A stretch of 47,333 bases of DNA, from positions 1-47,333 of the forward strand of contig DASXVX010000040.1 of the NCBI GenBank assembly GCA_036504075.1, read 5' to 3'. Positions 34,601 to 43,006 of the stretch are shown one piece after another. The notes below the pieces were generated by a model. That model was not told the DNA's origin and did no database searches. It saw only the letters and a program-made list of their open reading frames with translations. How positions within the stretch are numbered: position 1 is the first letter of the stretch; each line of letters opens with the position of its first letter. Both the position numbers and the translations under genes were made by a program. This stretch comes from DASXVX01 sp036504075 (GTDB lineage Bacteria; Bacillota; Sulfobacillia; Symbiobacteriales; Symbiobacteriaceae).

Positions 34601-35890
34601 TAGATTCCGCTGAAAAACTCGGTGCTTTAGGTCTCAATGGTCCAAAATGGAAATGGACTCAAACTCCTTGAGGCGAAGTAGTGAGTTACCACACACCACA
34701 ACTTAACCGGCAGGAGGGAGTCCCTTTTCAAGGGTTCGCCACCTCCTGGGCGGTTCCTGCGAGGCGGTAACACATGCTGCGCTTGAAGAATGCCGATCAG
34801 ATGTCGCTTTGGGACCTGGCGTTACCCGTGGATATTCTGCAGTTGCCGGAGGAACTGGCCAAGGTCGACGGCTGGCTGGACGACGCCGACTTCTTCAAGC
34901 CTTACCTGAAGAAGTTCAACCAGCGGATTGGCCGGCCCACGGTACCGGTTGATACCTTCCACCGGCTGATGTATCTGCGGTTCCGCCACCACCTGAGCTA
35001 CGAGGCGCTGGTGCAGGAAGTTCGAGACAGCTACACCTGGCGGCGGTTCTGCCGGATCGCGCCCAACCAACGCATCCCGGATTCGACCACGCTGGTCAAG
35101 TTGGTCAAGAAGTATGGCCCCGAGGTGCTGGACCAGCTCAACGAGACGTTGGTGCGCAAGGCCAAGGAACGGAAAGTCCTCCGGGGCAAAAAGCTGCGGG
35201 GGACGGTCAAGAAGCTGCGGCGGGCGGGCGTTGAGATCGACAAGCACTTTCGGGATCAGACCAACGCCGTCCGCAAGCGCATCCTGGGAATCGCCAAGGT
35301 GCTACAGCGCCGTAGCCACGAAGCCCAGACTGAAGTGCGTCAGATCACCGGTGAGATTCTGAAGACCGCGCGGCGGGTGGTGACGGGCGCCAAGCAGATA
35401 GTTCACCAGGTCGAAACGGCGCTCTAAGGGACGGAACAGGCTACTCGGAAGCAGGTGAAGCGCCTGGTTGAACGGCTCAAGCGGATCACCGACCTGACTG
35501 ACACCGCAGCTGATCGGGGAATGTCCGCCGCTAGTAACGAGCGGGCGCTTGAGGAGATGGGTGTCAAGCAGATTGCCCTGCCGAAACGAGGTAAGCTGAC
35601 TCCGGCTCGGATCACCCACCAGAAGCAACGATGGTTCCGGTCCCTGCAAAGCTGGCGGGCCGGAATCGAGGGGACAATTAGCCTGCTCAAGCGGAAGTAC
35701 GGCATGCGCCGTACACGTTTGCGCGGGCATCGTGGCGCCCGTTGCTGGGTGGCGGGATGGTTTGGGCTCATAATCTGACCCGTTTGGCCACCATGGAGTA
35801 AGAAAGGGACCAAAACAAAGGGAAAGGATACCTTCCCTTACCCGGCAATGGAGTGCCAAAGCAGCCAAAAACCTATTTCAGCGGAATCTA
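34601..35890 (+). mobile_element. Decayed insertion sequence with terminal inverted repeats
   Basis: TAGATTCCGCTGAAA at 34601-34615 is found inverted at 35876-35890 (15 of 15). GTAGT occurs at 34596-34600 and again at 35892-35896, a possible 5-bp target duplication with one extra G. Inside lies one transposase gene broken by deletions and a stop. Total 1290 bp, shorter than an intact relative would be. Confidence 0.8.
34774..35778 (+). pseudogene. Transposase pseudogene (IS5/ISNCY-like DDE)
   Basis: The N-terminal part (PVDTFHRLMYLRFRHHLSYE, DSTTLVKLVKKYG) is a typical transposase N-terminal domain. The frame ends at a TAA at 35425-35427 and continues in the same frame to GIEGTISLLKRKYGMRR and a C-terminal Trp-rich end. 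Two parts expected in the family are missing: the segment with the first catalytic Asp (near 35200, between KLRG and TVKKLRR) and the segment before the second Asp (near 35500, just before TAADRGMSAASNE). It cannot make an active enzyme. Confidence 0.85.
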
Positions 35891-36179
35891 GGTAGTGAAA
35901 TGCCCGCCGCTTAATCTCTTGCAGCGTGTAGTCCTCGACCTCCTGGAGGAATATATCTGGCACTGCGCGTTCCAAGGAAGTATGGAGTGGCCAACAGGCG
36001 TTCTTTTGGCCGCGAAATATCCAATATTCCTTCAAATTTAGCAGTTCTCTTTTGGTGGTGTCCCAGTCTTTAACCTTCATAACTATGATCTGGTCCATTT
36101 CCACGACGCCCTTCAATAGGATATTGTCCGAATCAATCAAAATATTCCACTCACATCCTATCACTCTCCTCCATCCCAA
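35891..36179 (-). pseudogene. FRG-domain gene fragment, cut off by the IS
   Basis: About 95 N-terminal codons remain, with EYWIFRGQKN, the eponymous F-R-G-Q motif, and SLERAVPD (the conserved Leu-Arg region). The frame then runs out of the native gene after FHY and into the IS terminal repeat, stopping at 35838. FRG proteins are typical of phage and defence islands; their function is poorly known. Base composition is clearly AT-richer than the surroundings, which suggests transfer. The start is uncertain (ATG at 36098 or upstream). Confidence 0.65.
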
Positions 36180-36255
36180 TCCAAGTCAATCATTAATAGT
36201 CTTCGGATTACGGCTCCACGTCGGTAATTCAGGTCTGAATGAACACTCTCCATCC

Positions 36256-36302
36256 ATCCGCGTTTTCCCGAAATCAGCGCCATCCGCGTAATCCGCGGCC
36301 AG
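36256..36302. repeat. Second copy of the ATCCGCG...GCGGCCAG dispersed repeat
   Basis: About 47 bp matching 12987-13037 (ATCCGCGT, AAATC-GCG-CAT-CGCG, TAATC-GCGGCCAG) in the same orientation. This copy lacks the left inverted arm. It lies between the FRG fragment and the terminator of the carboxyltransferase gene. Confidence 0.8.
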
Positions 36303-36322
36303 TTAAACTCCCCCCGGAATAC

Positions 36323-36362
36323 GAAACAGGACCGCAGGAGGCAACTCCCGCGGTCCTGTTTC
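36323..36362 (-). terminator. Terminator of the AtuA-type catabolic operon
   Basis: A perfect 13-bp stem GAAACAGGACCGC/GCGGTCCTGTTTC with a 14-nt loop, 15 bp after the carboxyltransferase stop. Confidence 0.8.
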
Positions 36363-36376
36363 CATATGCACGATGC

Positions 36377-37903
36377 CTACACCGGCGTGACCCCATGCTT
36401 CTTCGCCGGCCAGGGGTTCTGCTTCGAGGCGTACAGATCGAACCTCGCCGCCAGCTCCGCCCGGAGCCCGTCGAACGGCACCACCGCATCGACGATCAGC
36501 TCCGACGCCAGCCGGTAGATGTCGATATCCTCCCGGTACTCCGCCCGCAACTGCTCCACGTAGGCCGCCCGGTCCGCCTCCGGCTTCTCGGCGATCTTGT
36601 TGGCGAAGACGGCGTTCACCGCCGCCTCCGGCCCCATGACCGCGATGGAGGCCGACGGCAGGGCCAGCGTGCAGTCCGGCTCGAAGGCCGGGCCGGCCAT
36701 GGCGTAGAGTCCCGCCCCGTACGCCTTGCGCACCACCACGCAAATCTTGGGCACCGTCGCCTCGGAGATCGCGGCGACCATTTTCGCGCCGTGGCGGATG
36801 ATGCCCTGCCGCTCCACCGCCGTGCCGATCATAAAGCCCGGCACGTCGGACAGGAAGAGCAAGGGAATGTTGAAGGCATCGCAAAGCCAGACGAACCGGG
36901 CCGCCTTGTCCGCGGAGTCGACGAAAAGCACGCCGCCCTTGACTCGGGGCTGGTTGGCCACCACCCCGACCGGCCGGCCGCCGATGCGGGCAAAGCCGGT
37001 AATCAGCTCCGCCGCAAAGAGCTTTTTGATTTCGAAGAAGGAGCCCGCATCCACCACCTGGTCGATGAACTCGTACATCTGGAACGGGCTGTTCTGGTTG
37101 GTGGGAATGATCTGCTCGATGGTCCGGCCTTCCTTGGGCGCTGCGGCTTCAGCCAGGCGGGGCACCTCGCTGAAGTTCTGCGGGAAGTAGCTGAGGTACT
37201 TCTTCGCCAGTTCAATCGCCTCGGCCTCGGTCTTGCAGAGCACGTCGCCGCAGCCGGAGACCGAGCAGTGCATCCGGGCGCCGCCCATCTCCTCCAGGGT
37301 GACTTTCTCGCCGATCACCATTTCGGCCATGCGCGGCGAACCCAGATACATGGACGCGTTACCCTCCACCATGAAGACCACGTCGCAGAAGGCGGGTATA
37401 TAGGCCCCGCCCGCCGCCGACGGCCCGAAGAGCAGGCAAATCTGCGGGACGACGCCGGAAAGGCGCACTTCGTTGTAGAAAATCCGCCCGGCGTGCCGGC
37501 GGCCCGGGAACATTTCGACCTGGTCGGTGATGCGGGCGCCGGCGGAGTCGACCAGGTAGAAAAGCGGGACCCGGAGCCGCTGGACGGTCTCCTGAATCCG
37601 CAGGATTTTCTCCACGGTCCGGGCGCCCCACGAACCCGCTTTCACCGTCGAGTCGTTGGCCATAATCGCCACCGGGCGCCCACCAATTTTGGCCAGCCCG
37701 GTCACCACGCCGTCGGCCGGCAGGTCCGGGGCCTGGTTGTTGGCGAAGAGCCCGTCTTCTATGAAAGAGCCGTCGTCCACCAGAAGCCGGATGCGCTCGC
37801 GCACGAACAGCTTGCCGGCTTTGGCCGCCTGTTCGTGGTACTTGGGCGCCCCGCCCTCTTTGATTTTGGCCGCTTTTGCTTTCACCGTCTCTTCCAGACT
37901 CAT
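36377..37903 (-). CDS. Acyl-CoA carboxyltransferase (methylcrotonyl/geranyl-CoA type)
   Basis: 508 residues. Two crotonase-like halves: GKLFVRERIRLLVDDGSF, TVKAGSWGARTVEKILR and LVDSAGARITDQVEMFPGRR in the first; FVWLCDAFNIPLLFLSDVPG and VVRKAYGAGLYAM in the second. The FPGRRHAGRIFYNEVRLSG stretch and the GSWG form are typical of branched unsaturated acyl-CoA carboxylases (methylcrotonyl-, geranyl-CoA), unlike the propionyl-type enzyme at 10.8 kb. It is the last gene of the operon that contains AtuA-like genes. Confidence 0.88.
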   Translation of the reverse strand: MSLEETVKAKAAKIKEGGAPKYHEQAAKAGKLFVRERIRLLVDDGSFIEDGLFANNQAPDLPADGVVTGLAKIGGRPVAIMANDSTVKAGSWGARTVEKILRIQETVQRLRVPLFYLVDSAGARITDQVEMFPGRRHAGRIFYNEVRLSGVVPQICLLFGPSAAGGAYIPAFCDVVFMVEGNASMYLGSPRMAEMVIGEKVTLEEMGGARMHCSVSGCGDVLCKTEAEAIELAKKYLSYFPQNFSEVPRLAEAAAPKEGRTIEQIIPTNQNSPFQMYEFIDQVVDAGSFFEIKKLFAAELITGFARIGGRPVGVVANQPRVKGGVLFVDSADKAARFVWLCDAFNIPLLFLSDVPGFMIGTAVERQGIIRHGAKMVAAISEATVPKICVVVRKAYGAGLYAMAGPAFEPDCTLALPSASIAVMGPEAAVNAVFANKIAEKPEADRAAYVEQLRAEYREDIDIYRLASELIVDAVVPFDGLRAELAARFDLYASKQNPWPAKKHGVTPV

Positions 37904-37978
37904 GTGCTCCTCCCCTTCTCCGAAGCCTACCGCAAGGCCCGCAGCGCCTTTTCCATCTCGTCGACCCTGGTCAGGAGC

Positions 37979-38761
37979 TTACTCACCCCGGAAGACCGGC
38001 TTCCGCTTCTCGGCAAATGCCTGCAGCCCTTCCAGCCGGTCCCGGGTCGGAATGATGGACTGGTACTCCTCCCACTCCCGAGCCAGCCCGGCATCCAGCG
38101 CCAGCGCCCCGTTGAGCGCCCGCTTGGCCGCCCGGACCGCCAGCGGCCCCATCTCGGCGATGCGGTCGGCCATCGCCCGGGCGGCCGGCAGCAGTTCGGC
38201 CTCCGGCACCACCCGGTTGGCGAGCCCAATGGAGAGCGCCTCCGGGGCCGTCAGCCTGGCCGCCGTGAAAATCAGCTCCCGGGCCTTGGCCGTCCCGACC
38301 AGCTGCGGCAGCCGCACGCAGCCGCCCGCTCCGGGGATGACCGACCAGGAGACCTCAGTCAATCCGATCGTGGCGCCTTCGGCGATGATGCGCAGGTCGC
38401 AGGCCAGGGCCAGTTCGCAGCCGCCGCCGAGCGCTGAACCGTGAATGGCGGCGATGACGGGCATAGGCAGGCGGGCGAAGGCCGCGACCCCCTCCCGGAG
38501 GAGATGGACCATGGCGACCACGCCGGCTTCGTCCAGCTCCGCCCGCTCTTTCAGGTCCGCCCCGGAGCAGAACGCCTTGGCGGCGCCCCCGTGCACGATG
38601 ACCGCCCGGACGTCTCTGGCCACCGCCAGCTTTTGGGCCGCTTCCAACAGTTCCTCGGACAGGCGGCGGGAGAGGGCGTTATGCCGCTCCGGATAGTTCA
38701 GTTGCACTTCGGCGATGGCGCCGTCCACCTTCAACAGAACTTTTTCACCCAAAACACTCAC
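37979..38761 (-). CDS. Enoyl-CoA hydratase/isomerase
   Basis: 260 residues, crotonase fold. AKAFCSGADLKERAEL forms the first half of the oxyanion hole, AAIHGSALGGGCELALACDL the second, with the catalytic Glu in the following TEVSWSVIPGAGG region. In this operon it would hydrate the carboxylated glutaconyl-type intermediate, as AtuE or LiuC do. A 75-bp gap separates it from the carboxyltransferase gene. Confidence 0.92.
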   Translation of the reverse strand: MSVLGEKVLLKVDGAIAEVQLNYPERHNALSRRLSEELLEAAQKLAVARDVRAVIVHGGAAKAFCSGADLKERAELDEAGVVAMVHLLREGVAAFARLPMPVIAAIHGSALGGGCELALACDLRIIAEGATIGLTEVSWSVIPGAGGCVRLPQLVGTAKARELIFTAARLTAPEALSIGLANRVVPEAELLPAARAMADRIAEMGPLAVRAAKRALNGALALDAGLAREWEEYQSIIPTRDRLEGLQAFAEKRKPVFRGE

Positions 38762-38783
38762 ACCCCCTCATTGCCACGGCGGC

Positions 38784-39596
38784 TCAACCTTCGGTTGACC
38801 GCGATTGAAAAATCCCATACCCCCGCAACACCCTGAGCGCCGCCAGAGTTGGCTCGACCCCTCCCGGCCAGGCGCCGTCCGCCTGCTGCAGTCCGGCGAG
38901 CCGTGCCAGGTCCTTGGCCAGCGGCAGCAACAGCCGGCCGCCGGCGTCCATCTCCAGGGCGCAGTTCAGCCACCCGACCAGTTCCGCCGGGTCCAGTTCC
39001 CGGCGCCGCAACTGGTCCAGCACCCAGAGCGGCTCGTGGGACCGGGGGCCGAGAATCTTGTACCAGACGCCCCAGGCCCGGGCCAGGGTGAGCGCGCTCG
39101 CCCGTCCGCCTGCGCTTTCGGCGGAGAGCGCAGTGCGCAGCCAGGCGGAACCCCGGGCCACCGGGTTGATCGACTCCGGCTCCATGGTCAGCAAGGTATA
39201 AGCCACCCGGGCCGTCAGGGCCGGGTCCCCGGCCGGTGCCTCCGGCAGTTCGGCCCAGGCCCCGTCCACCCGCTGGCGCCGCCGGAGAAAGGCCAGGGCC
39301 CGGGAAGCCATGGGCGACCCGGCCAGCGGCGGCAAGTCTTTCAAGAGCGCGAGCATATCCGCGGTCGCGGCCAGGCTACCGGATCCTTCGCCGGGACCGT
39401 CGGGCGACGAATCGGTGCCGAAATGACCGTCCGGATTCTGCCGCGCTTCCAGGGACCGGACCACGTCCCGGTCGGGACCGACCGCACCGAAAACTCCCGC
39501 GACCCGGGCTCGATCCAGGGGACCGCCGTGGGCCAGGACGAACGCCCTGGCCCCTTCCTCATCCACCTTGATCGCCGGTAGTTCGACGAGTGCCAT
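38784..39596 (-). CDS. Terpene-cyclase/prenyltransferase-fold (alpha/alpha-toroid) protein
   Basis: 270 residues. At least three QW-like repeats typical of squalene cyclase and prenyltransferase beta-subunit barrels: ARQNPDGHFGTD (about residue 55), RRQRVDGAWAELPEA (about 110) and LQQADGAWPGGVEPTLAAL (about 240). It is only half the length of a true cyclase and lacks a visible DxDD acid motif, so it is more likely a binding or regulatory protein than a cyclase. Placed between atuA-small and the hydratase gene with gaps of 9 and 22 bp, so co-expressed. Confidence 0.7.
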   Translation of the reverse strand: MALVELPAIKVDEEGARAFVLAHGGPLDRARVAGVFGAVGPDRDVVRSLEARQNPDGHFGTDSSPDGPGEGSGSLAATADMLALLKDLPPLAGSPMASRALAFLRRRQRVDGAWAELPEAPAGDPALTARVAYTLLTMEPESINPVARGSAWLRTALSAESAGGRASALTLARAWGVWYKILGPRSHEPLWVLDQLRRRELDPAELVGWLNCALEMDAGGRLLLPLAKDLARLAGLQQADGAWPGGVEPTLAALRVLRGYGIFQSRSTEG

Positions 39597-39605
39597 CTAC
39601 TGCGC

Positions 39606-39929
39606 TTACTCCTCTACGTCAATCTCCAGGCGCAGGAGTGCGGCGGCGAACGTCTTCCCCAGGTTGTCGCTGCGCAGCGACCGGGGAGCGCCGCCCCCCA
39701 GCGCACCGTGGACCAAGAATTTCAACGCCTGAACGTTAGAAACCTCCCAGCGTTCTACCGGCCCCGTTGCCACCGGCCGGAAATAGGTCGCGACCAGCTC
39801 CCGGGTCACGTGCCGGCGGATGATCTCCCAGGCAGCCGGATCGTTTGCGAACAGGGAGATGTCCGAGGTGTCGCTCTTGTCGCCGGACCGGGCGTGGCAA
39901 ATATCAAGCAACCGCACTTTCCTCGTCAC
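39606..39929 (-). CDS. AtuA small subunit (AtuA C-terminal domain)
   Basis: 107 residues matching the C-terminal domain that is fused in long AtuA proteins: LDICHARSGDKSDTSDISLF, then the helix-rich EIIRRHVTRELVATYF and KFLVHGALGGGAPRSLR. Here it is a separate gene starting 3 nt after the large-subunit stop, so the two chains surely act together. AtuA is required for acyclic terpene use in Pseudomonas, but its reaction is not established. Confidence 0.85.
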   Translation of the reverse strand: MTRKVRLLDICHARSGDKSDTSDISLFANDPAAWEIIRRHVTRELVATYFRPVATGPVERWEVSNVQALKFLVHGALGGGAPRSLRSDNLGKTFAAALLRLEIDVEE

Positions 39930-39932
39930 GGC

Positions 39933-41303
39933 TTACACCTCCTCCACAAGCACACGGGTGTGGGGCTCGATCAGTTCTCGCGGGATTAACGTCGACCAGA
40001 GGCCCATCAACTCCCGGGGCGCCGGCGTACCGGCCACAGCCGAAGCGGTGGGCGGACCGGAAAGCAGCAGTGGCGGGAACTCCCGGGCCAGCACTTCGCA
40101 ATCCTGCTTCTTCTGCGTCCGGATGGCGATGCGCAGCCGGACCTCGTTGATGGTATCCTCGTCCACCGGCTCCGGCGCCATGGCGCCCCAGAGCGAGTTG
40201 ATGCCAATGTACTCCAGCCGGGTCTCCTCCGGCGCCACGCCCTGCATCTCCAGCCGCTTCAGGACAATTTCTGCCGCCCGCTTCGCCTTGGAGTAGGCCT
40301 TCGGCCAGGAGAAAGAGATGTAGCCTTCGCCCATCCAGCCGTCCGCGTAGCCCAGCAGCGCTTTCAGCGTCGGCGGGGCCGGCCGGCCGACGGTGCCGCT
40401 CACCTTGACCTGGTTCTCGCCCACCTCCTCCAGCGTGGTGGTGGTCAGGTCGACAATCACGTCCGGGGTGAGGTAGGCGGTCGGGTCGTGAATCTCGTAG
40501 AGGAACTGCTCCTTCACCGTGTTGAGCGTGACGGCGCCGCCGGTGCCCTCGGGCTTGGTCAGGATGAAAGAGCCGTCCTCGCTGACCTCCGAGACCGGAT
40601 AGCCGATGCGCTCCAGCGCCGGGATCTCCTCCCAGCCGACCTGGAAGTTGCCGCCGGAAACCTGCCCCGAGCACTCCATGAGGTGGCCGAGGAGAATGCC
40701 CTGGGCCAGCTTGTTCCACTCAGTAGGACCCCAGCCGAACTCGTGGATCAGCGGGCCCAGGAACTGGGCCGTGTCCGTCGTGCGGCCGGTAATCACCACG
40801 TCGGCCCCCTGGTCGAGGGCGTCGGCGATGGGTCGGGCACCAAGGTAGACGGAGGCGAAGTGCACCCGTTCCCGCACGTCCCCGAGTTCCTGGCCGGTCT
40901 CCTTGTCCCGGAATGCCACGCCCTGCGCGGCCAGTTCGTCCAGCCGATCGTAAATGTCGTCGCCGGTGACGCAGGCGATTTTGAGGCCTTTCAGCCCCAG
41001 TTCGCGGGCCACCTGGGCCACGGCTTTGGCCGCCCCCGGCGGGTTGATGCCGCCGGCGTTGGTAATCAGCTTGATTCCGCGCTCGGCACAAATCGGCAGG
41101 AGGTTGCGCATCATCGGAATGACGTCCTTGGCGTACCCCTGCGTCGGGTCCTTCTTCTTGCCTTTTTCCAGAATCGCGAGCGTCAGCTCGGCCAGCGTGT
41201 CAAAACTGATATACTTCACGTTTCCATACTTGGCTACATCGATGGCGGGCAGGAGCGAATCGCCGTAAAACCCCTGTCCGGCGCCTATACGAACTGTGCG
41301 CAT
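39933..41303 (-). CDS. Acyclic terpene utilisation AtuA-like protein, large subunit
   Basis: 456 residues of the AtuA (formerly DUF1446) family. It starts VRIGAGQGFYGDSLLPAI, then ITNAGGINPPGAAKAV and DVVITGRTTDTAQFLGPLI, and has a glycine/serine-rich GQVSGGNFQVGWEEIP. The family is always linked with branched or terpenoid acyl-CoA carboxylation clusters. The C-terminal domain found in longer members is the next gene. Its biochemical role is unknown. Confidence 0.88.
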   Translation of the reverse strand: MRTVRIGAGQGFYGDSLLPAIDVAKYGNVKYISFDTLAELTLAILEKGKKKDPTQGYAKDVIPMMRNLLPICAERGIKLITNAGGINPPGAAKAVAQVARELGLKGLKIACVTGDDIYDRLDELAAQGVAFRDKETGQELGDVRERVHFASVYLGARPIADALDQGADVVITGRTTDTAQFLGPLIHEFGWGPTEWNKLAQGILLGHLMECSGQVSGGNFQVGWEEIPALERIGYPVSEVSEDGSFILTKPEGTGGAVTLNTVKEQFLYEIHDPTAYLTPDVIVDLTTTTLEEVGENQVKVSGTVGRPAPPTLKALLGYADGWMGEGYISFSWPKAYSKAKRAAEIVLKRLEMQGVAPEETRLEYIGINSLWGAMAPEPVDEDTINEVRLRIAIRTQKKQDCEVLAREFPPLLLSGPPTASAVAGTPAPRELMGLWSTLIPRELIEPHTRVLVEEV

Positions 41304-41330
41304 GGTTCCCCCACTCCCTTTACGAGCGGC

Positions 41331-41537
41331 TTACTCAAAATCTACTACCAGGTCCCCGTCGTTGACGAAATCGCCTTCCTTGACCCGCACCGACCGGACC
41401 ACGCCGGTCATTTCCGCCGTGATGGGAATCTCCATTTTCATGGACTCGAGGATCAGGACGTCCATCCCCTCTTCCACCTTGTCCCCCGGCTTCACCAGTA
41501 CTTTCCAAACGGTGCCGGCCATGTTCGACTTGACCAC
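41331..41537 (-). CDS. Biotin/lipoyl carrier protein, single domain
   Basis: 68 residues, a bare biotinyl domain: AGTVWKVLVKPGDKVEEGMD, the attachment Lys in ESMKMEIPI, and the closing VVRSVRVKEGDFVNDGDLV. This short form resembles the B. subtilis YngHB-type carriers. It would shuttle carboxyl groups to the carboxyltransferase at 36.4 kb; its biotin carboxylase is not in the operon. Confidence 0.93.
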   Translation of the reverse strand: MVKSNMAGTVWKVLVKPGDKVEEGMDVLILESMKMEIPITAEMTGVVRSVRVKEGDFVNDGDLVVDFE

Positions 41538-41550
41538 CGCGCGCCCTCCT

Positions 41551-42696
41551 TTAGCACCCGATCTGCTTTGCGATGACGATCCGCTGGATTTCGCTGGTCC
41601 CTTCGCCGATTTCCGTCAGCTTGGCGTCCCGCCAGAACCGCGAGACCGGCATATCCTCCATGTAGCCTGCCCCGCCGTGGATCTGAATGGCCTGGTTGGC
41701 CGCCCGGGTCGCTACTTCCGAGGCGTACAGCTTCGCCATGGCACACTCTTTCGTGAATGGCCGATGCTGGTCCTTCAGCCAGGCCGCCTTCAGCACGGCG
41801 GTCCGGGCCAGTTCGACCTCCATGGCCATGTCCGCCAGTTTGAACTGGATCGCCTGGAACTTGGCGATGGACTTGCCGAACTGGTGCCGCTCCTGGGCGT
41901 ACTTGAGCGCAGCATCCAGGGCTGCCTGGGCAATGCCCACCGCCATCGCCCCGATGGAGATACGCCCGCCATCCAGCGTGACCATGAACTGCTTGAAGCC
42001 GTCGCCGGGGTGACCCAGCAGGTTCTCCCGGGGAATCCGGACGTTGTCGAAGTAGAGCGGCCGGGTATCGGAAGCGTGCAGCCCCATTTTCGTGTACGCC
42101 GGCCCCACGGTGAAGCCTTCCGTAGGATTCGGCACGATAAAGGCGCTGATGCCTTTGTGCCCTTTCCCGGGCTCCGTTACCGCCGTGCAGACGATATAGC
42201 CGCAGTAGGCCGCATTCGTGATGAACGACTTGGAGCCGTTGAGCACGTAAGCGTCGCCGTCCAGCACGGCGGTCGTTTTGGTGGCCGCCGAATCCGACCC
42301 GGCTCCTGCCTCCGTCAGGCCGAACGAGGCCAGGGACTCGGCCTTCGCGGCCGCCGGCAGCCACTTATGCTTCTGCTCTTCGCTGCCGAAATAGTAGACC
42401 GGACCCATGCCGATGGAGCAATGCGCCGCCAGGGTGATGCCCAGCGAGGCGTCCGCCCGGCTGATCTCCTCCACCGCCAGGGCGTAGGAAACCGTGTCGC
42501 CGCCCATGCCGCCGTATTCTTCAGCGAACGGTATGCCGAAGAGGCCCAGCTGCCCCATCTGCCGGACGATGGTCAGCGGAAACTCCCCCGTTTTGTCACG
42601 TTCGCCGGCGCCGGGCGCCACCACCTCGTTGGCGAACTCGCGGGCCATGTCCCGGATCATCGCCTGCTCCTGGCTCAAATCGAAGTTCAGGCTCAA
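41551..42696 (-). CDS. Acyl-CoA dehydrogenase
   Basis: 381 residues from a TTG 5 nt after GGGAGGGG; the open frame extends further only because it crosses the repeat at 42716-42781. FAD enzyme: FGLTEAGAGSDSAATKT (FAD/substrate loop), YVLNGSKSFITNAAYCGYIV, QAIQIHGGAGYMEDMPVSRF and the catalytic Glu in EIGEGTSEIQRI. It would desaturate isovaleryl-, citronellyl- or similar branched acyl-CoA at the head of the operon. Electrons would go to ETF, encoded elsewhere. Confidence 0.95.
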   Translation of the reverse strand: MSLNFDLSQEQAMIRDMAREFANEVVAPGAGERDKTGEFPLTIVRQMGQLGLFGIPFAEEYGGMGGDTVSYALAVEEISRADASLGITLAAHCSIGMGPVYYFGSEEQKHKWLPAAAKAESLASFGLTEAGAGSDSAATKTTAVLDGDAYVLNGSKSFITNAAYCGYIVCTAVTEPGKGHKGISAFIVPNPTEGFTVGPAYTKMGLHASDTRPLYFDNVRIPRENLLGHPGDGFKQFMVTLDGGRISIGAMAVGIAQAALDAALKYAQERHQFGKSIAKFQAIQFKLADMAMEVELARTAVLKAAWLKDQHRPFTKECAMAKLYASEVATRAANQAIQIHGGAGYMEDMPVSRFWRDAKLTEIGEGTSEIQRIVIAKQIGC

Positions 42697-42715
42697 GAGA
42701 TCCCCTCCCAAAACA

Positions 42716-42781
42716 GTTGCCTCCGCCTTTTGCTCCGCAAAAGTCTCCCGGCCACCACGGCGACTGACGGAGTCAGTCGCG
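42716..42781. repeat. Composite palindromic repeat (A+B), single copy
   Basis: Module A, GTTGCCTCCGCC followed by the hairpin TTTTGC-TCC-GCAAAA, then a linker CTCCCGGCCACCACGG and module B, the CGACTGAC-GGA-GTCAGTCG palindrome. It lies in the leader of the acyl-CoA dehydrogenase gene, 20 bp from its start, so the stem could affect translation. Confidence 0.9.
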
Positions 42782-42941
42782 AAATCGCTCCGGACCCAAA
42801 TTGCCAGGGAATCAACCAAACGCTCGGTAGGATATTGAGCTATGCGAACCAGTGATCTTCCTCATTATTGGTAGTTATTCGAACGTCCTGGTCGAAATTC
42901 CTTCCCCGTGTGACAAAATATGTGGACTCCGTGTGTTAGAG

Positions 42942-42953
42942 TGTCATATGACA
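42942..42953. promoter_or_regulatory. 12-bp palindrome TGTCATATGACA in the divergent promoter region
   Basis: Perfect palindrome located 54 bp before the start of the plus-strand unknown gene and 246 bp from the dehydrogenase start; TGTGACAAA, a half-site-like word, lies 30 bp to the left. This 310-bp intergenic region has no gene, one composite repeat and possible divergent promoters. Confidence 0.4.
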
Positions 42954-43006
42954 AGTTTGCCGCTCCTCCGTCATACGCATCAGGAAACGGCAGTGGAGGG
43001 GATGAC

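Noticed and set aside
37904..37978. Small peptide gene ending MEKALRALR between the hydratase and carboxyltransferase genes
   Set aside because: It has no start with an SD in frame and is too short to support.
42697..42819. N-terminal extension of acyl-CoA dehydrogenase
   Set aside because: The extra codons are a translation of the palindromic repeat; a TTG with an ideal SD at 42696 gives the normal family N-terminus.
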